In this document: in pieces, positions 1 through 10,956 of the stretch
How positions within the stretch are numbered: position 1 is the first letter of the stretch
Layout: every line of letters starts with the position of its first letter
NCBI GenBank assembly: GCA_013398275.1
Contig: VZSE01014922.1
Span: forward strand, 5,892,253-5,956,252
Source of the DNA: Promerops cafer
Taxonomy: Eukaryota > Chordata > Aves > Passeriformes > Nectariniidae
DNA length: 64,000 bases
Direction: 5' to 3'
Notes under the pieces: model-generated
Told to the model about the DNA's origin: nothing
What the model saw: only the letters and a program-made list of their open reading frames with translations
The model's database searches: none
Position numbers and translations under genes: made by a program

Positions 1-3000
1 GCTTTTACACTAAACTCCAGAGTTCTGCCTGACATTCCAGGTACCTCAGCAAAAGAAGCCTCATGAGAATACTCACACTACTGTTACAGTTTAGCCAGGA
101 AAAAAACAAGACAAAAAAATTCAATTACAGAAAATACTTTTTGAAACCTCCTGCTTATGGCCTGAATGGCCCTCCTGGGTCTGCATGCTTTGCACATGGC
201 AGGAGAGACAGTGAAGGGTCCGAGTTCCAAGCATGGCATCTCCATGCTATCTTGTTTTCTACAGATGCCCCAAGGGTGACAAGTAAGAACTTGGAGTTTA
301 CATTTAATACACTACTTGCATCTACAAGACAGAAATTTCACAAGGTTATGTCAAGTAATGGTAGAGAGAGCTCACAGATGAGGTTTATTACCAACAAAGA
401 TGTATTAAAAAAGGTCAAAAATGCAGATTCTGAAGATGTAAAGTAGGGGGGAAAAATGACTGGAATTGCTGAACTTATTCTTGCAATAAAATGACTCCTC
501 CAAAGTGAAAAAAAGATGACAAAAAGGACTTTCCCACTAATTCAGTGTGTCCATTTTCAGCAAGAAAAGCTACAAAGAGGCTGAACCAAGATGCCATGGG
601 GAAAACATCCTGGAAGCTGATGGAAATGCAAGAGGTGGTGGTACAGAAACAGGGTCTCCTCGTCTTAAGAAACTTGCAAGGCACAGAGAAAGGGAATCTG
701 GTCTTGCTAAAAAAGGATTCCAACAATGGAGAGGGAGGCAGAAGAATACTGAACTCCTGAAGGAAAAGCATAAGGAAAACCATGACTGGCAGCAGGTCAA
801 AGGATGCTTGGATCAGACTGGAAAGCCAGTCCTGAATGGCTGCACCTGGGTGTGGGAAGCACAGACTTCCCTTCTTAGCATAAAGTACATGAGGGACTGA
901 AAACAGAAACTGCACAACTACTGCTTGGGCAAAGAGTCTCCAGACTTTGGAGTGCTTGTTCTAGATGCACAAGCCTTGGCACACCCTCTCCTGGGAGCAC
1001 ACACACAGGGCAGACCAATTTCTACTCCCCACCCCATGGTGTGAGAAATTTGACTATCAGATTTTTTCACCTTGTTTTAGTAGATTCCTTTTTTAAAATG
1101 ACTGTTTCATTTGAATAATTTTTAAAATCAGTTCTTCCATTTTAGCTATTTTTTTCCCCACAGCTGTGCTAACGGCAGTTCTGCTCTGTTCTAAAACCAT
1201 CTCTTCTGAGAAAAAGCTTAAAATTAACAGTATAAAGCTAAAATTATGCTCTCCAGTGACAAGCAGTGCCCCAAACGTACATTTGTACAAGTGTAGCTTG
1301 GTCTATGGTCTCTCAGATGAGCCATGGTTTGTTCTTGGTTAACTTCCTGCTGCTTGGTGTGGTATGTATGAGTTCCAGCAGGGATATAAAAAAGATTTTC
1401 TGAGCTACTGGACTGTACAATTACATTTTCCATCTGCTGTCCTACTAACCTATAAAAGGACCATGGTTATCTTGGATTACTTGCATCCTTTGTTTGCTAT
1501 GTTTTCCACTCAAACATGGCATTGCTTTCTTAACCCTCTCCCGTTCTCAAATAGGAGACAGAGCTTCCTGGACAAAGGTTTCCCAGGAGACCAAATCCTA
1601 ATGATGAACGTGGTCCAATGTTCCTCTAGAGTCAGTGGAAGATGGGCTCAGCTACTTTTAGAAAAGCTCTGCATACTGACTCAAGGTCACCTCCCCAATT
1701 TGTCTAATTTCCAGGAATCTGCCTCTACTGACCCTTCTTTCTAGTCAGGGACAAACTACTACGAAGCAACTTAGAAAATGAATTTTAGCAGAAACAAGTA
1801 TCTGGTGGTAACTTACATGTGTGTTTCAGTTTGGACTTGATTTCTGGTTTTTGTTTTGTTTGTTTGCTTTTGATGGGTATTTTGTTCTATTTTGGTTTTT
1901 GTTTTTAAGGTCTGACTTGGAAGTATTTCTTAATTGAAATGGGAAACTTAAGAGCTGTAGCAGTATTTCCCCTATGCTAACTTGAAGCTATTTCAAGCAA
2001 TGGAATCTACTCAAAAGCAGACTCTTTCCAGCTTTATGACCTGTACATGCAGAATCAACTTCACATTCAGCTTCCCTCTATTTCACTGTTAAGGGAAAGT
2101 GCTTTCCAGAGCATTCTAACAATAAAGACTTATCTCTCTGCTGTCTGACAGTGCATCAACATTTTTATCTTCATCTGCTTCTTTCTTTCCCTTTGCTTTC
2201 ATCTCCATTAAGTCACAAGCAGCCTGTAAAATCCAACTGTTTAAGTGCTTCCCCCTGCATGTTCACTTCAAATCCAGTGGATCCTACTGTTATCATCCCC
2301 TGAATCAAACATCACTATACTACTATCACATCATGTGATCACAGATACTCCCAGGCCTCAGATTGTCTACCACATAGGGCAAGGTGTGGGTTTAGCAGCA
2401 CCAGTCACATCCAATGTCCATCCAAGAGCCACTCTGTGCTTCCAGCAGGTCTGCCAGAAGGGCTTTTTATGAGGTCACTGCGTGTCATGGGCAATGCTGG
2501 CCATGCCTGACCTTACACTGGTATTTAAAGAAACTGTTCATTCCAGAAAGAGACCTGTGATGCTTTTCCAGCAGTTCAGCTACACCCAAATGCACCCCTT
2601 TAATTATGATTAAAGCCTTTTACAGTGACCTTCCCACATGTACAGCCATGTGCTACAGGCTAACACTTTTACTCCCAGCAATGCTGCAGAAAGGTAATCC
2701 TCACACACCAGTGAAAGAGCAGTCTGTTCTTATAGCTGCTCTTTTTCCTATCTTCTATGCAAAGTGTGATAATTGTAAAGACTTACTCCTCTTACTAACA
2801 ACTACAGGCTGGAAAGCAATCTTCATTTTGTCAGACATCTCTCCTCTGGTATAGTCTGTATCTTGTTTCAATCTCCAGTTACTCTTTGTCTGAGATTCCC
2901 ACCAACTCCCCATCCCCCATCTGTGATTTTGAGGAAATTCAGTTTAGTTTTCAGTGACACTTGCTTGTCTAAAATATAGGCGAGCTTATATACATAATAT

Positions 3001-5548
3001 TTTCACATAACTCACATATTGACATTTCTGTAATATGGGAATTTTACATGGCCCTCTTCTACCTTTTTTTTCTAAAACTCATTACTAAAAGAAAAAGGGC
3101 TTTGTTGATCCAACATATGCCACAGCGTGTAGCTAGCAAACATCATCAAAGCATCCACCTGCACAAGATATACAGCTTTTAATTTCCTTTGTTGGTTCCA
3201 GAGCTTGCTTTTCTGCCTTCTCAGTGTCACTACTGGAAACAATGTCATCAGTGTTTGAGACAGAGCAGCAGCCTCCTCCCACCCAGCACGGATGCTCCAA
3301 GCACAGCCCCACAGGGAGATCTGTCAGTTGGTTAGAGACACACAACACGGGGTAACGCTGCCCACTGAAGAGCTTCTGCTCAGCTCACAGTCACAATTAT
3401 CTGTCAGCACAACACACACAATTTACTTAGTGCTGAACATACAAAGCAAGACACTTAAGCAAAGATGAAGCGGCCAGGCAATGATCTGTTACCTTTTCCT
3501 CTGCGTAAAGGTAAACAGAACCAGAGACATACAGAGCACATACCTATTTGTTATACCAACACACTACACTTGTCACACTGCTGCAGCCTTCTACAGCTCA
3601 TGAAAGCTCAAGTGATGCTTGGATCAGTTTGCAACCTTATGGACAGTTTCTAAAATGAAGTGAAAGCATATGAACTTAGCTGGTGTAAATCAGCGTGACT
3701 CCCATCGACTTTCAGGATGTTCTGCCACCTGATACCAGCCTAAGTTCTCTCCTCTGCTTAACAGGGGAATTTGCAAAGAGAGGTGTTTTTTTTCATGCTA
3801 AGAGCAATTGCAAAGTTACATCCTTGTCTGCAAACACAGCATCATCATGTGGATTACTGCCCTTTTATGCAGGTGCAGTGGATACTATGAAAACCAAAGA
3901 TGATGCTAGCATGTATAACTGATGTATGTATCTTAAAAGTCAACTTCCTTACCTTGTTACTATTCCAGTTTACTTTATTATTGCTCATTTACTTTTTTGC
4001 ATTTCACTTAGGTTAGCCATAGCCAATCTAAACAAAACATTCATTTTATTAGTGTGCACAAAGTTCTTCAGGATGTCATCTATACAAAAAAGCTGATGTG
4101 TCCAGACTGGGGACAGAAGAGGTATCGTTTGAAAAAAAAGCATTTCTATTAAAATGAAAGAAGGAAATATATTTAAAAACCAATGACCTTCTCTTGAGAA
4201 TGTGTCCAAACCTAAATGAACCAGTGTTGTTTTGGATGATACTTTAAAAATAAGGGTATGACTTACTAAACATTCTGTGAAAGGCAAGGGTCTGTGTGCT
4301 GTCAAAGGTGGTCTAGGGTAGTTTATATGGGCAAGGGACACTTTATAACCACTAACACTTGCTGACTTTGAGGATTAACACTCCCCAGCCATGCCTACAA
4401 AACTACTACTCCCCAACATGTAAAAAGGAGTGCAACTACATTTTTGAAGTAAAAGACAATTTTCTCCAGTGACCTCAGAGTGTACTGAAGTAAGTAATAC
4501 TCAACAACAGGATACTAGCTCCTTTTCAGTTTGTAGGTAAGATTTTCAATGGGATTTATAATGTGAGAAGGCAATTCAGCCTTGTTTAAAAATATTATGG
4601 TTGCTGTGTGATTTCTTTAAAAAAAAAACAAGGCAGCTAAGAGAATTCAGGTGCTGAAAGATACAGGCCATGGAGCATTGCAAACCTCTGCCTGCAGATG
4701 GCCAGTGAGTTTTTAGAGGAATGATGCCATGAAAAACTAGAGTCACAGCTTCCTTCTGCAGATCCAAAAATGCTCAAGGAAAGTCTGCTTATATTTTTAG
4801 TGAAATCCTCTTTGTCTGACTGGCTTCAGGATGTTATTATATATGACTACACAAACACTCATTTCTTATGAGTTCCATAAAGAATTAATAATACCTCCCA
4901 TTTTCATGTAGAAACCTTATTTCTGCAAGGTGCTCAACTGAGAGTCTGAAATTCAAGTCTACCCACAGAAATGGGTGTCATAAAAAATGGCAAAACCAAT
5001 TCTGTATGATAATGCTGGTAGCATTTAGAGTATCCCAGACCCTTTGCAGAGAAGGAATAAAAGAAGTTTCTCTAATGCCAAAGCCACCAGTATCAGTACT
5101 GTGGCTGTCAAAAGGATGTATTTGCCTATCAATATTTGCCCATTAAACAGCAAAGAGCCACCAGATATTAACCACTTGCAACCTGTGCAGGATATTAACC
5201 GGTAACCTCAGTGAGTAAAGTGAGTATTATTCCCTCCTAGAAGGTGGGGCTTCTTGCTCTTTTTTGTCTCTATTTATCTCAAAGTTAGGCATCTAGGCTC
5301 CCTCCAGGACCAGAGGGGAAACTGTATTGCCCAAGAGCGACTCATCCCTTTTACGCCAAAGCAGCATAAATCACCCCAGCTAGAGGCCCAGCTTTTAGAT
5401 AAATGATATGCCCTGACACAACCCTTACCCTCAATGTTTAAACTGACTCCAGGTACCCCAAAACCACATCAGATTATTTTTCTGAAAGGTGAGCCAAGTT
5501 ACAGAGTCCGGCTCACGCTCAGGTTTTTGTTCTCATGCTTGCACGTAC
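1..5548 (-). other. MTSS1: Intron downstream of the last visible MTSS1 exon (partial)
   Basis: No exon of the next MTSS1 segments (SNGFSHYS..., DYAHYYTIGPG..., DWAKPGPYDQ..., as I recall them) could be found on the minus strand. The open frames here (for example 475-915 and 3133-3348 on the minus strand, 63-446 and 1364-1744 on the plus strand) show no recognisable protein similarity. The sequence is ordinary AT-rich unique DNA with short homopolymers and no recognised transposon. Confidence 0.75.
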
Positions 5549-5759
5549 CTGGTTAGGTGCTTCTGGTGGCATGGGGGATGGCGATTTGGACTGGAAAGCA
5601 TCCTGGGACATGAATCCAGAATCATGGGAGGACACACTGGACAGCCTCATGGGTGCCTGCTGAGGCAGATTGGAGCTGCGATAGCGATAGTGTGAACTAG
5701 GTGAGTGCGAGTGCGAGCCACTGGACCGGGAATCACTACTGTTAACGCTGTTCAGACTG
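5549..5759 (-). CDS. MTSS1: MTSS1 coding exon, serine-rich region with DSGxxS motif
   Basis: This 211-nt exon has one base completing Ser and then 70 codons. It begins SLNSVNSSDSRSSGSHSHSP, continues SSHYRYRSSNLPQQAPMRLS, and ends SVSSHDSGFMSQDAFQSKSP-SPMPPEAPNQ in phase 0. About a third of the residues are serine. The donor is GTACGT. The acceptor is a tandem CAGCAG; the upstream AG is chosen because it gives the SVCSSLNSV reading I recall for the family, and the downstream AG would drop one serine. Relative to the remembered human sequence there are Pro for Ala (NLPQQ), Met for Val (APMRL) and Met for Ile (SGFMSQ). It is the last exon visible; the proline-rich and WH2 exons must lie beyond position 1. 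Confidence 0.96.
5606..5623 (-). other. MTSS1: DSGxxS phosphodegron-type motif (DSGFMS) in MTSS1
   Basis: The codons read Asp-Ser-Gly-Phe-Met-Ser, which fits the DSGxxS consensus bound by the SCF beta-TrCP ubiquitin ligase after phosphorylation of both serines. From memory, beta-TrCP has been reported to turn over human MTSS1 through this motif (DSGFIS there). Only the Ile-to-Met change at a variable position differs, so the motif should still work. That is inference. Confidence 0.75.
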
Positions 5760-5910
5760 CTGTGAGAGACAAAAGGAACACAGAAAGGAAAGGGGAGAGG
5801 AAAAGACACAAGGGTGGGGTGGGGAGAGACCCATATACAGTACAATTAACATTCCACATGTCTCTAGCAACAGGCAGCATAAACCGGAAAAGAAAAATGT
5901 TGACAAATTA

Positions 5911-5935
5911 AATATATATATATGCACATATATAT
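5911..5935. repeat. Short TA-rich repeat
   Basis: Two (TA)n tracts are separated by GCACA, within the intron next to the last visible exon. Confidence 0.85.
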
Positions 5936-6902
5936 CAGTAAAGAACCATAAGCAGCTGCAGTATCCCTGGTGACCAGAGAGAAAATGGCATTTTATCTTG
6001 AGTGTCATTCAAATGATCAAATCTTAACCACTCAGACTTCAAACTCAGGTTAGGGATGAAGGAATTGCTACATGCCCTCCCTGGGATTTGCACAGCACTT
6101 GCTCAGAAAGTGTCTGCTGATGGTTCTCTATTTCTGACTTACACTTGGCCCAGATTTTCAATGGAATTTCTAGCAGGGGGACCAAAGACATAGGACTTCA
6201 TCTAAAAGTCTGCCTCTAGGCATGCTGCTGCAGACAGCCAGCAGGACAGTGTGTGAGACTTCTGCAAGCATCACTAAACCCCCACACTTCAGAGTACCTG
6301 GGACACGTTTTGCTCACTTGAAGGCTTCCTACCAGATAAAACACATGACAGCACATGGAGTGAAGCCAAGCCACTGGGTATGGAGCTTTAGTCAGTAACA
6401 AGGACAACCAGAGAATTAAACCCCAAAATTAATATCCATGAAAACAAACCAAAGAGATTTTTCAAAGGAAGAGATTGATTTTTAATCCTCAGAATCCACG
6501 CATGACAGTACGGACATGCCAGCCACAATGTGGGAATTTCCTGCTGGGGTGGCTGAGCAGGACTAGCAGGATGCACCAATCTGATGGCAGCTTCCTGCTC
6601 CATTGGCAGGAGCCTGGCCTCAGGATGGCTCTAAAGGATACACGGGTGAGGGCTGCACCCCCTGTACACCAATGCCACGGGCAAAGAAGATGTGCAAGTC
6701 AGCATGGAGCAGAGGAAGAAGAGCTCCACTTTATTTTACCCACACATGTCAGTCTGTGCCACACAGGTTTCACCGTACAAGAAGATGAAATTGATTAGGA
6801 AGGGATGATGAATTTTTGGGGGTTTTTTGCCATTTTCTTTTATAGCTTCAGGATATTGCATTTTTAAGCCTGTGCTCATTGCTCTAAATATGCATGTTTT
6901 CA

Positions 6903-6941
6903 CATATATATATATAAAAGTACTGACTTTTTTATATATAT
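6903..6941. repeat. Paired TA tracts
   Basis: Two (AT)n runs are separated by AAAAGTACTGACTTTTTT. The spacer is itself nearly palindromic around AGTACT, so the whole can fold as a hairpin. Confidence 0.8.
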
Positions 6942-7721
6942 CTGCATGCAGAGACAAGTAGGTACATAGAAGTCGTGTTCACTTGCTCTGACATGCTGTA
7001 GGTAACTTTGCTCATACACAGAGAACCTGTAGTTAGTTTATAAAGCAAACTGAAAGGTAATCATTTGAGAGCAGCTAGAGAGGTGTTGAGCAGAATACAC
7101 AACAGGGTATCTTCCTTTTCAGTAAAAGGAAAGAGTAAATGTAGACATCAGCATATAGGGGCAACATGCTAATAAACTGTTTTATGAGAAAACAGTTTTT
7201 ACAGAGAAAGCATAGACAGAATCCAGTGTTTCAACATATTTCAGGACAGCATTAGACAGCATTAAACAGTCAAAAAACCTTGTATCTAAAAAGCATTTCC
7301 ATCTACCAGACTGATAGGGTAATTGTCAAGGATGTTTTTCCCTTTTCAAACAGTTTAACTTACTGATTAGTAACAGCTACTTAGAATAATCTAAAAAGTC
7401 ATCACATGAAAAACAGAAAAGGAAATTATGAATGGACAATCTCAAGAGTTTAGATCAGTACGGTCTGCTCTTTGATCCAAAATGGATTCAAGAGAACTGA
7501 ATCAAAAGCATCTTCAAGTGTTGAGTTCACAAGCTGTTCAGTCATGCCCATCCTTCTTAATATCCCCAGCACACACTTAAATGGGTAAAGACCATGAGGA
7601 TTACTTCAGTAAGACTTGTTATTTAGGATTTAAGAATATATACAAATCCATTTCACAGTCTGAACTTGCCTTCCTTTGCCCCCAAACAGGTTAAAAAAAA
7701 AAATATTACTAATTGACTTAC

Positions 7722-7819
7722 CTGCAAACACTAGATTTTCTGGACATGGTAGTACTGGGAGAGGATGGAGGAGTCTGGTAAGACCAGCTGTAATCAGAAC
7801 CTTTCAAATCTAAAATTAC
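7722..7819 (-). CDS. MTSS1: MTSS1 coding exon, start of the serine-rich linker
   Basis: This 98-nt exon has 32 codons reading VILDLKGSDYSWSYQTPPSS and PSTTMSRKSSVC, plus two bases (AG) of a serine codon. The acceptor is ...TTTCATCAG and the donor GTAAGT. It encodes the first part of the Ser/Thr/Pro-rich region, which in the family is phosphorylated and recruits partners. Candidate sites visible are the SDYSWSY tyrosines, the TPPSSPS proline-directed sites, and the RKSS basophilic-kinase type site. Confidence 0.96.
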
Positions 7820-8779
7820 CTGATGAAAGATAATCAATAGCATCAAGGATGTGGAAGAATTTCCCCCCTATTAAAAGAAAGCATCTGCTTGTCATAAAAC
7901 ATTCATCCCTGCTACAAACTTTCAGTGCCAATTGAGTCTCAGTTCTCTTCCAAAATTATGCTGTATCACACACGAGAGTCAGTTTCATCCTTGGCTTTCC
8001 CTCTACTAGCATACTTCCAACACTAAGGCTGCCACCACAGAAAGAAAGTCAAGATTTGAATGGAAAAAAACCTTTTAGAAAGTAAATTGGAGATTTATTT
8101 TTTGCACTAAGGAAGCTTTTCTGGTTTTTGTTTCTTTTGTTTTGTTTGTTTTGACTCAAAAAAAAATTATTACAGCCTTTGAGTTGAAATACTGTAGCAT
8201 TTTAAACAATTAACTAAAGATTCAGTATTCAATCACAACAGAGCTTTACACTTCTAGGTCAATGATAAGGTAATTATAAAGTATGACAAAAAACCTGTGT
8301 TCACACAGCAGGGTTGCAGAAAAATGTCTTACTTGGATTCACTTAATGATACACATTTTCCTATGCATTTTAAGGACAGCATGGAAAAATGCTCAAATGT
8401 TAGACTCCATCAAGCTATGCAACCCCAGCAATTTTGTGACTACAAAAAGACAGGGATGCTCAAACGTAGGGCAAGGAGATGACACTCATTTCTCAAACAC
8501 TCTCTGCAGAAATCAGGCATCTTCATACCCTTCAAAGTGTTACTGCTACCACTTCACTCTGGTCTCACCAAATATTCTAGGGGCACTCAGCCCCTGAAAA
8601 CAAATTCTCACAACAAAAAAGGGTTTCTTAAAATTGCTCATAATAAAAATTACCTTGCTGCCGTAAAGCTTCTACAAAACACCACATTAAACCATTAAAC
8701 ACTAGTAAGTCAATATTCCTCACAACACCAAAGTGGTGCAAGCCACAAATAAGGTGTTTTCCAGGTAACAAGAGCTAAC
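7820..8779 (-). other. MTSS1: MTSS1 intron, about 1.0 kb
   Basis: This short intron lies between the exons ending ...SSSEQ and beginning VILDLKG. It has only A/T-rich homopolymer stretches near 8120-8170. Nothing else was recognised. Confidence 0.88.
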
Positions 8780-8887
8780 CTGTTCACTTGAGGATGGCAA
8801 TTTGTGTGGATCCATGGTGAGACTTTTCAGGTCATCTGATATGGTTTGTAAATGGGTTATTTCTCCTAGCATTGATATTTCTTCTTC
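8780..8887 (-). CDS. MTSS1: MTSS1 coding exon, end of the I-BAR domain
   Basis: This 108-nt phase-0 exon has 36 codons, EEEISMLGEITHLQTISDDL then KSLTMDPHKLPSSSEQ. The acceptor is preceded by an uninterrupted ten-T tract (TTTTTTTTTTCAG) and the donor is GTTAGC, which is weak at positions +3 and +4. The exon ends the folded I-BAR domain (roughly residue 250 in human) and begins the disordered linker. Because its length is a multiple of three and it is phase 0 at both ends, skipping would preserve the frame, but it would remove the end of the last helix. Confidence 0.97.
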
Positions 8888-10126
8888 CTGAAAAAAAAAA
8901 CAAGCCAAGCTAACCACAGCCTTGGTTTTAAAAATCAGACCTGTAACACAATATATGACCTTTATAATTTTGCTGATGACCGTGGGGATGCCCAGTGGAG
9001 CTCCATTTTCTTTCCACATTAAGTAATTATGAAAGGTTGAAAATATTAATTTAGAGTTTTGTAACTAGTTTAAGATTGCTATAAATTCTAAGGTTCAGAA
9101 ATATTTTCTATCATCAACAAAATAAGTAAGTCTCAGCCTTTTTTTTGTGACATCTTCAGAAAAAGAGTGTCAGTTTTGCTACACTTGACAAATATCTAAC
9201 TGTTCTATGTACACTCACTAATGTGCCCTAACAATTTTAAGCTTGAGTGTAAACAGGGGTTAAATTCATAGCTTTTGATAGTTAAGTTAAAGGCATTATA
9301 CAGATACAGAGCATTAATACATCTGTGATTGATTCTGGCTCAAATTACATCGACAGCTAACTCAGATGATGATTCCTGCACTGTAAACTACCACAGTAAT
9401 TCCTTAGCTGCCATTTCTTCCAGGTCCTCTGAGTCTGGAATTCACCTCCTCCTGCTCAGCCTTAACTTTCCTAATTCTCTAAGTCTGGTTTTCTGTTGAT
9501 ACTGATGTAAACAAGCACTGGGAACATTTTCCCAGTACGCTGGTGACCCTTCAGAAATGCACCTCACTTGCACAAAAGCCATGAACAATTCCTTGTCAGG
9601 CTTCAGACTACCTGAGATGATGAAAATTTACTCAAACCTTTCCAATGAACTGAAAAACTGTCATGTAGAAGGAAAGGAGCTATCAGAAAACTGCACAGAA
9701 GCAGCCTGCAATTTGTCAGATAATGTCATTATATACACAGGGGAGGTCTTGAAACATTTATCAGTCCTAGCACTGGAGGAGGAGTAAGGAGGATTTATAT
9801 TAAAATTATAAAGAAGGAAAGCAGTGGAAAAAACTGCATCTGCAATGTCTCAGGCTGGAATGCATAAAGAACACAAACAGACTTCAGTCTTTGTGCTCAC
9901 TGTTTACCCATCAGTCACCTTGAAGGTATTCAGTGTTTTCCATTGCTGAATTATTCCAAACGTCTACAAGAAAGGTCCCAACTCTCACCACTTGCTAGAC
10001 ACAGATACAGGCTGTATTTTGGCTCTAGAAATTTACTCCTAAGACATAACGAGATACTCTCTTCAGAGGCTTCTGGCCACTTATCTAATCTGTGAATTGC
10101 ACTGACTGAAAACGAAGAGCTCTTAC
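8888..10126 (-). other. MTSS1: MTSS1 intron, about 1.2 kb
   Basis: This intron lies between ...LRPVI and EEEISML. It is unique sequence with no recognised repeat or exon. A plus-strand open frame at 9557-9787 (76 codons) has no recognisable family features. Confidence 0.88.
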
Positions 10127-10284
10127 GATCACAGGGCGCAGCATCGAGATGAAAGCGCAGAATCGACCGCGCTCCTCGATCAGAGCTTTTCTGACAGCTT
10201 GCTTCTCGGTTTCTTCAAGCAGCAGGTACTTGTCATTGACATCTTGTAAAGCACTATCCAGCTGGGGCTGAATGTCACCCCGTC
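10127..10284 (-). CDS. MTSS1: MTSS1 coding exon, I-BAR domain (RGDIQPQLDSALQDVNDKYL...)
   Basis: This 158-nt exon has two bases completing a glycine codon and then 52 codons. It begins RGDIQPQLDSALQDVNDKYL, continues through LLEETEKQAVRKALIEERGR and ends FCAFISMLRPVI in phase 0. The acceptor is CATACAG and the donor GTAAGA. This is the long last helix of the I-BAR dimer. As I recall human has Thr where this has Ala (RFCTFISML). The open frame runs a little past both ends into intron sequence, so its outer limits are not exon ends. The splice sites and phase set the boundaries. Confidence 0.97.
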
Positions 10285-10697
10285 CTGTATGCAGGGAACA
10301 ATCAAGAGCACATACTGTCAAAACTGTGCCTCTCCAGAGAAGACGACATTATTTTCAGCCAGCGCTGCTGCTGGATTGTGCTTTTGCAATTCCAGTCTCA
10401 ACCAGCATTTCCCCTTAATTCAAATTAGTAAGGATGTTTCCCCCCTCAATTAAATCCAGCACTTCAAAGCATTTATTTTTTCCCCTTTTGCACAGAATAG
10501 AAATCCAGCTCAATTAAAAAGACAGCATTTTAAATAAGGACTTTATCAGAGCATTAGCTGTAGAAGCTCTTCATATCATCCTTGCTGAAAACCAACATCT
10601 TTCCAACTGGGAGAGTATAAATCACTAGCCCGGGTGTACTCCACCTTCTTGCATTTGTGCTTAACAAGGTCCTAGTGAGAATTCTGTAGAGCCACTA

Positions 10698-10716
10698 AAT
10701 GAATGAATGAATGAAT
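10698..10716. repeat. AATG tetranucleotide repeat, about 4.7 copies
   Basis: AATGAATGAATGAATGAAT is seen directly. Confidence 0.9.
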
Positions 10717-10850
10717 CTCCTATAGAAAATGCTACTATGGACATGTTACTGATCGTTGGACCACTGGGTTCAAGTACTCTGCACAAACCAACTGCTGACA
10801 CTGTTTTCTTCATTCCAGAGTCCAAACTAAACCAAACCGCTCAACACAGG

Positions 10851-10956
10851 TTATATATATAGATATACTGGACACACACACACACACCCACCCATATATT
10901 TTATATATATATATATAATATATATATATAAAAAATATATATGTCCAATATATGTC
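10851..10956. repeat. Compound TA/CA simple repeat
   Basis: Runs of (TA)n flank a (CA)6-7 block and a CCCACCCAT interruption. The TA parts are self-complementary and could extrude hairpins. It is likely to be length-polymorphic. Confidence 0.95.

Larger units (their letters stand above)
5760..7721 (-). other. MTSS1: MTSS1 intron, about 2.0 kb
   Basis: This intron is bounded by donor GTAAGT at the right and the CAGCAG acceptor at the left. It holds two short TA-rich runs (5911-5935 and 6903-6941) and otherwise unique sequence. No further exon was recognised. Confidence 0.88.

Noticed and set aside
475..915. Long overlapping open frames on both strands near the left end
   Set aside because: Both strands are open at once, the translations show no family features, and no splice sites fit MTSS1.
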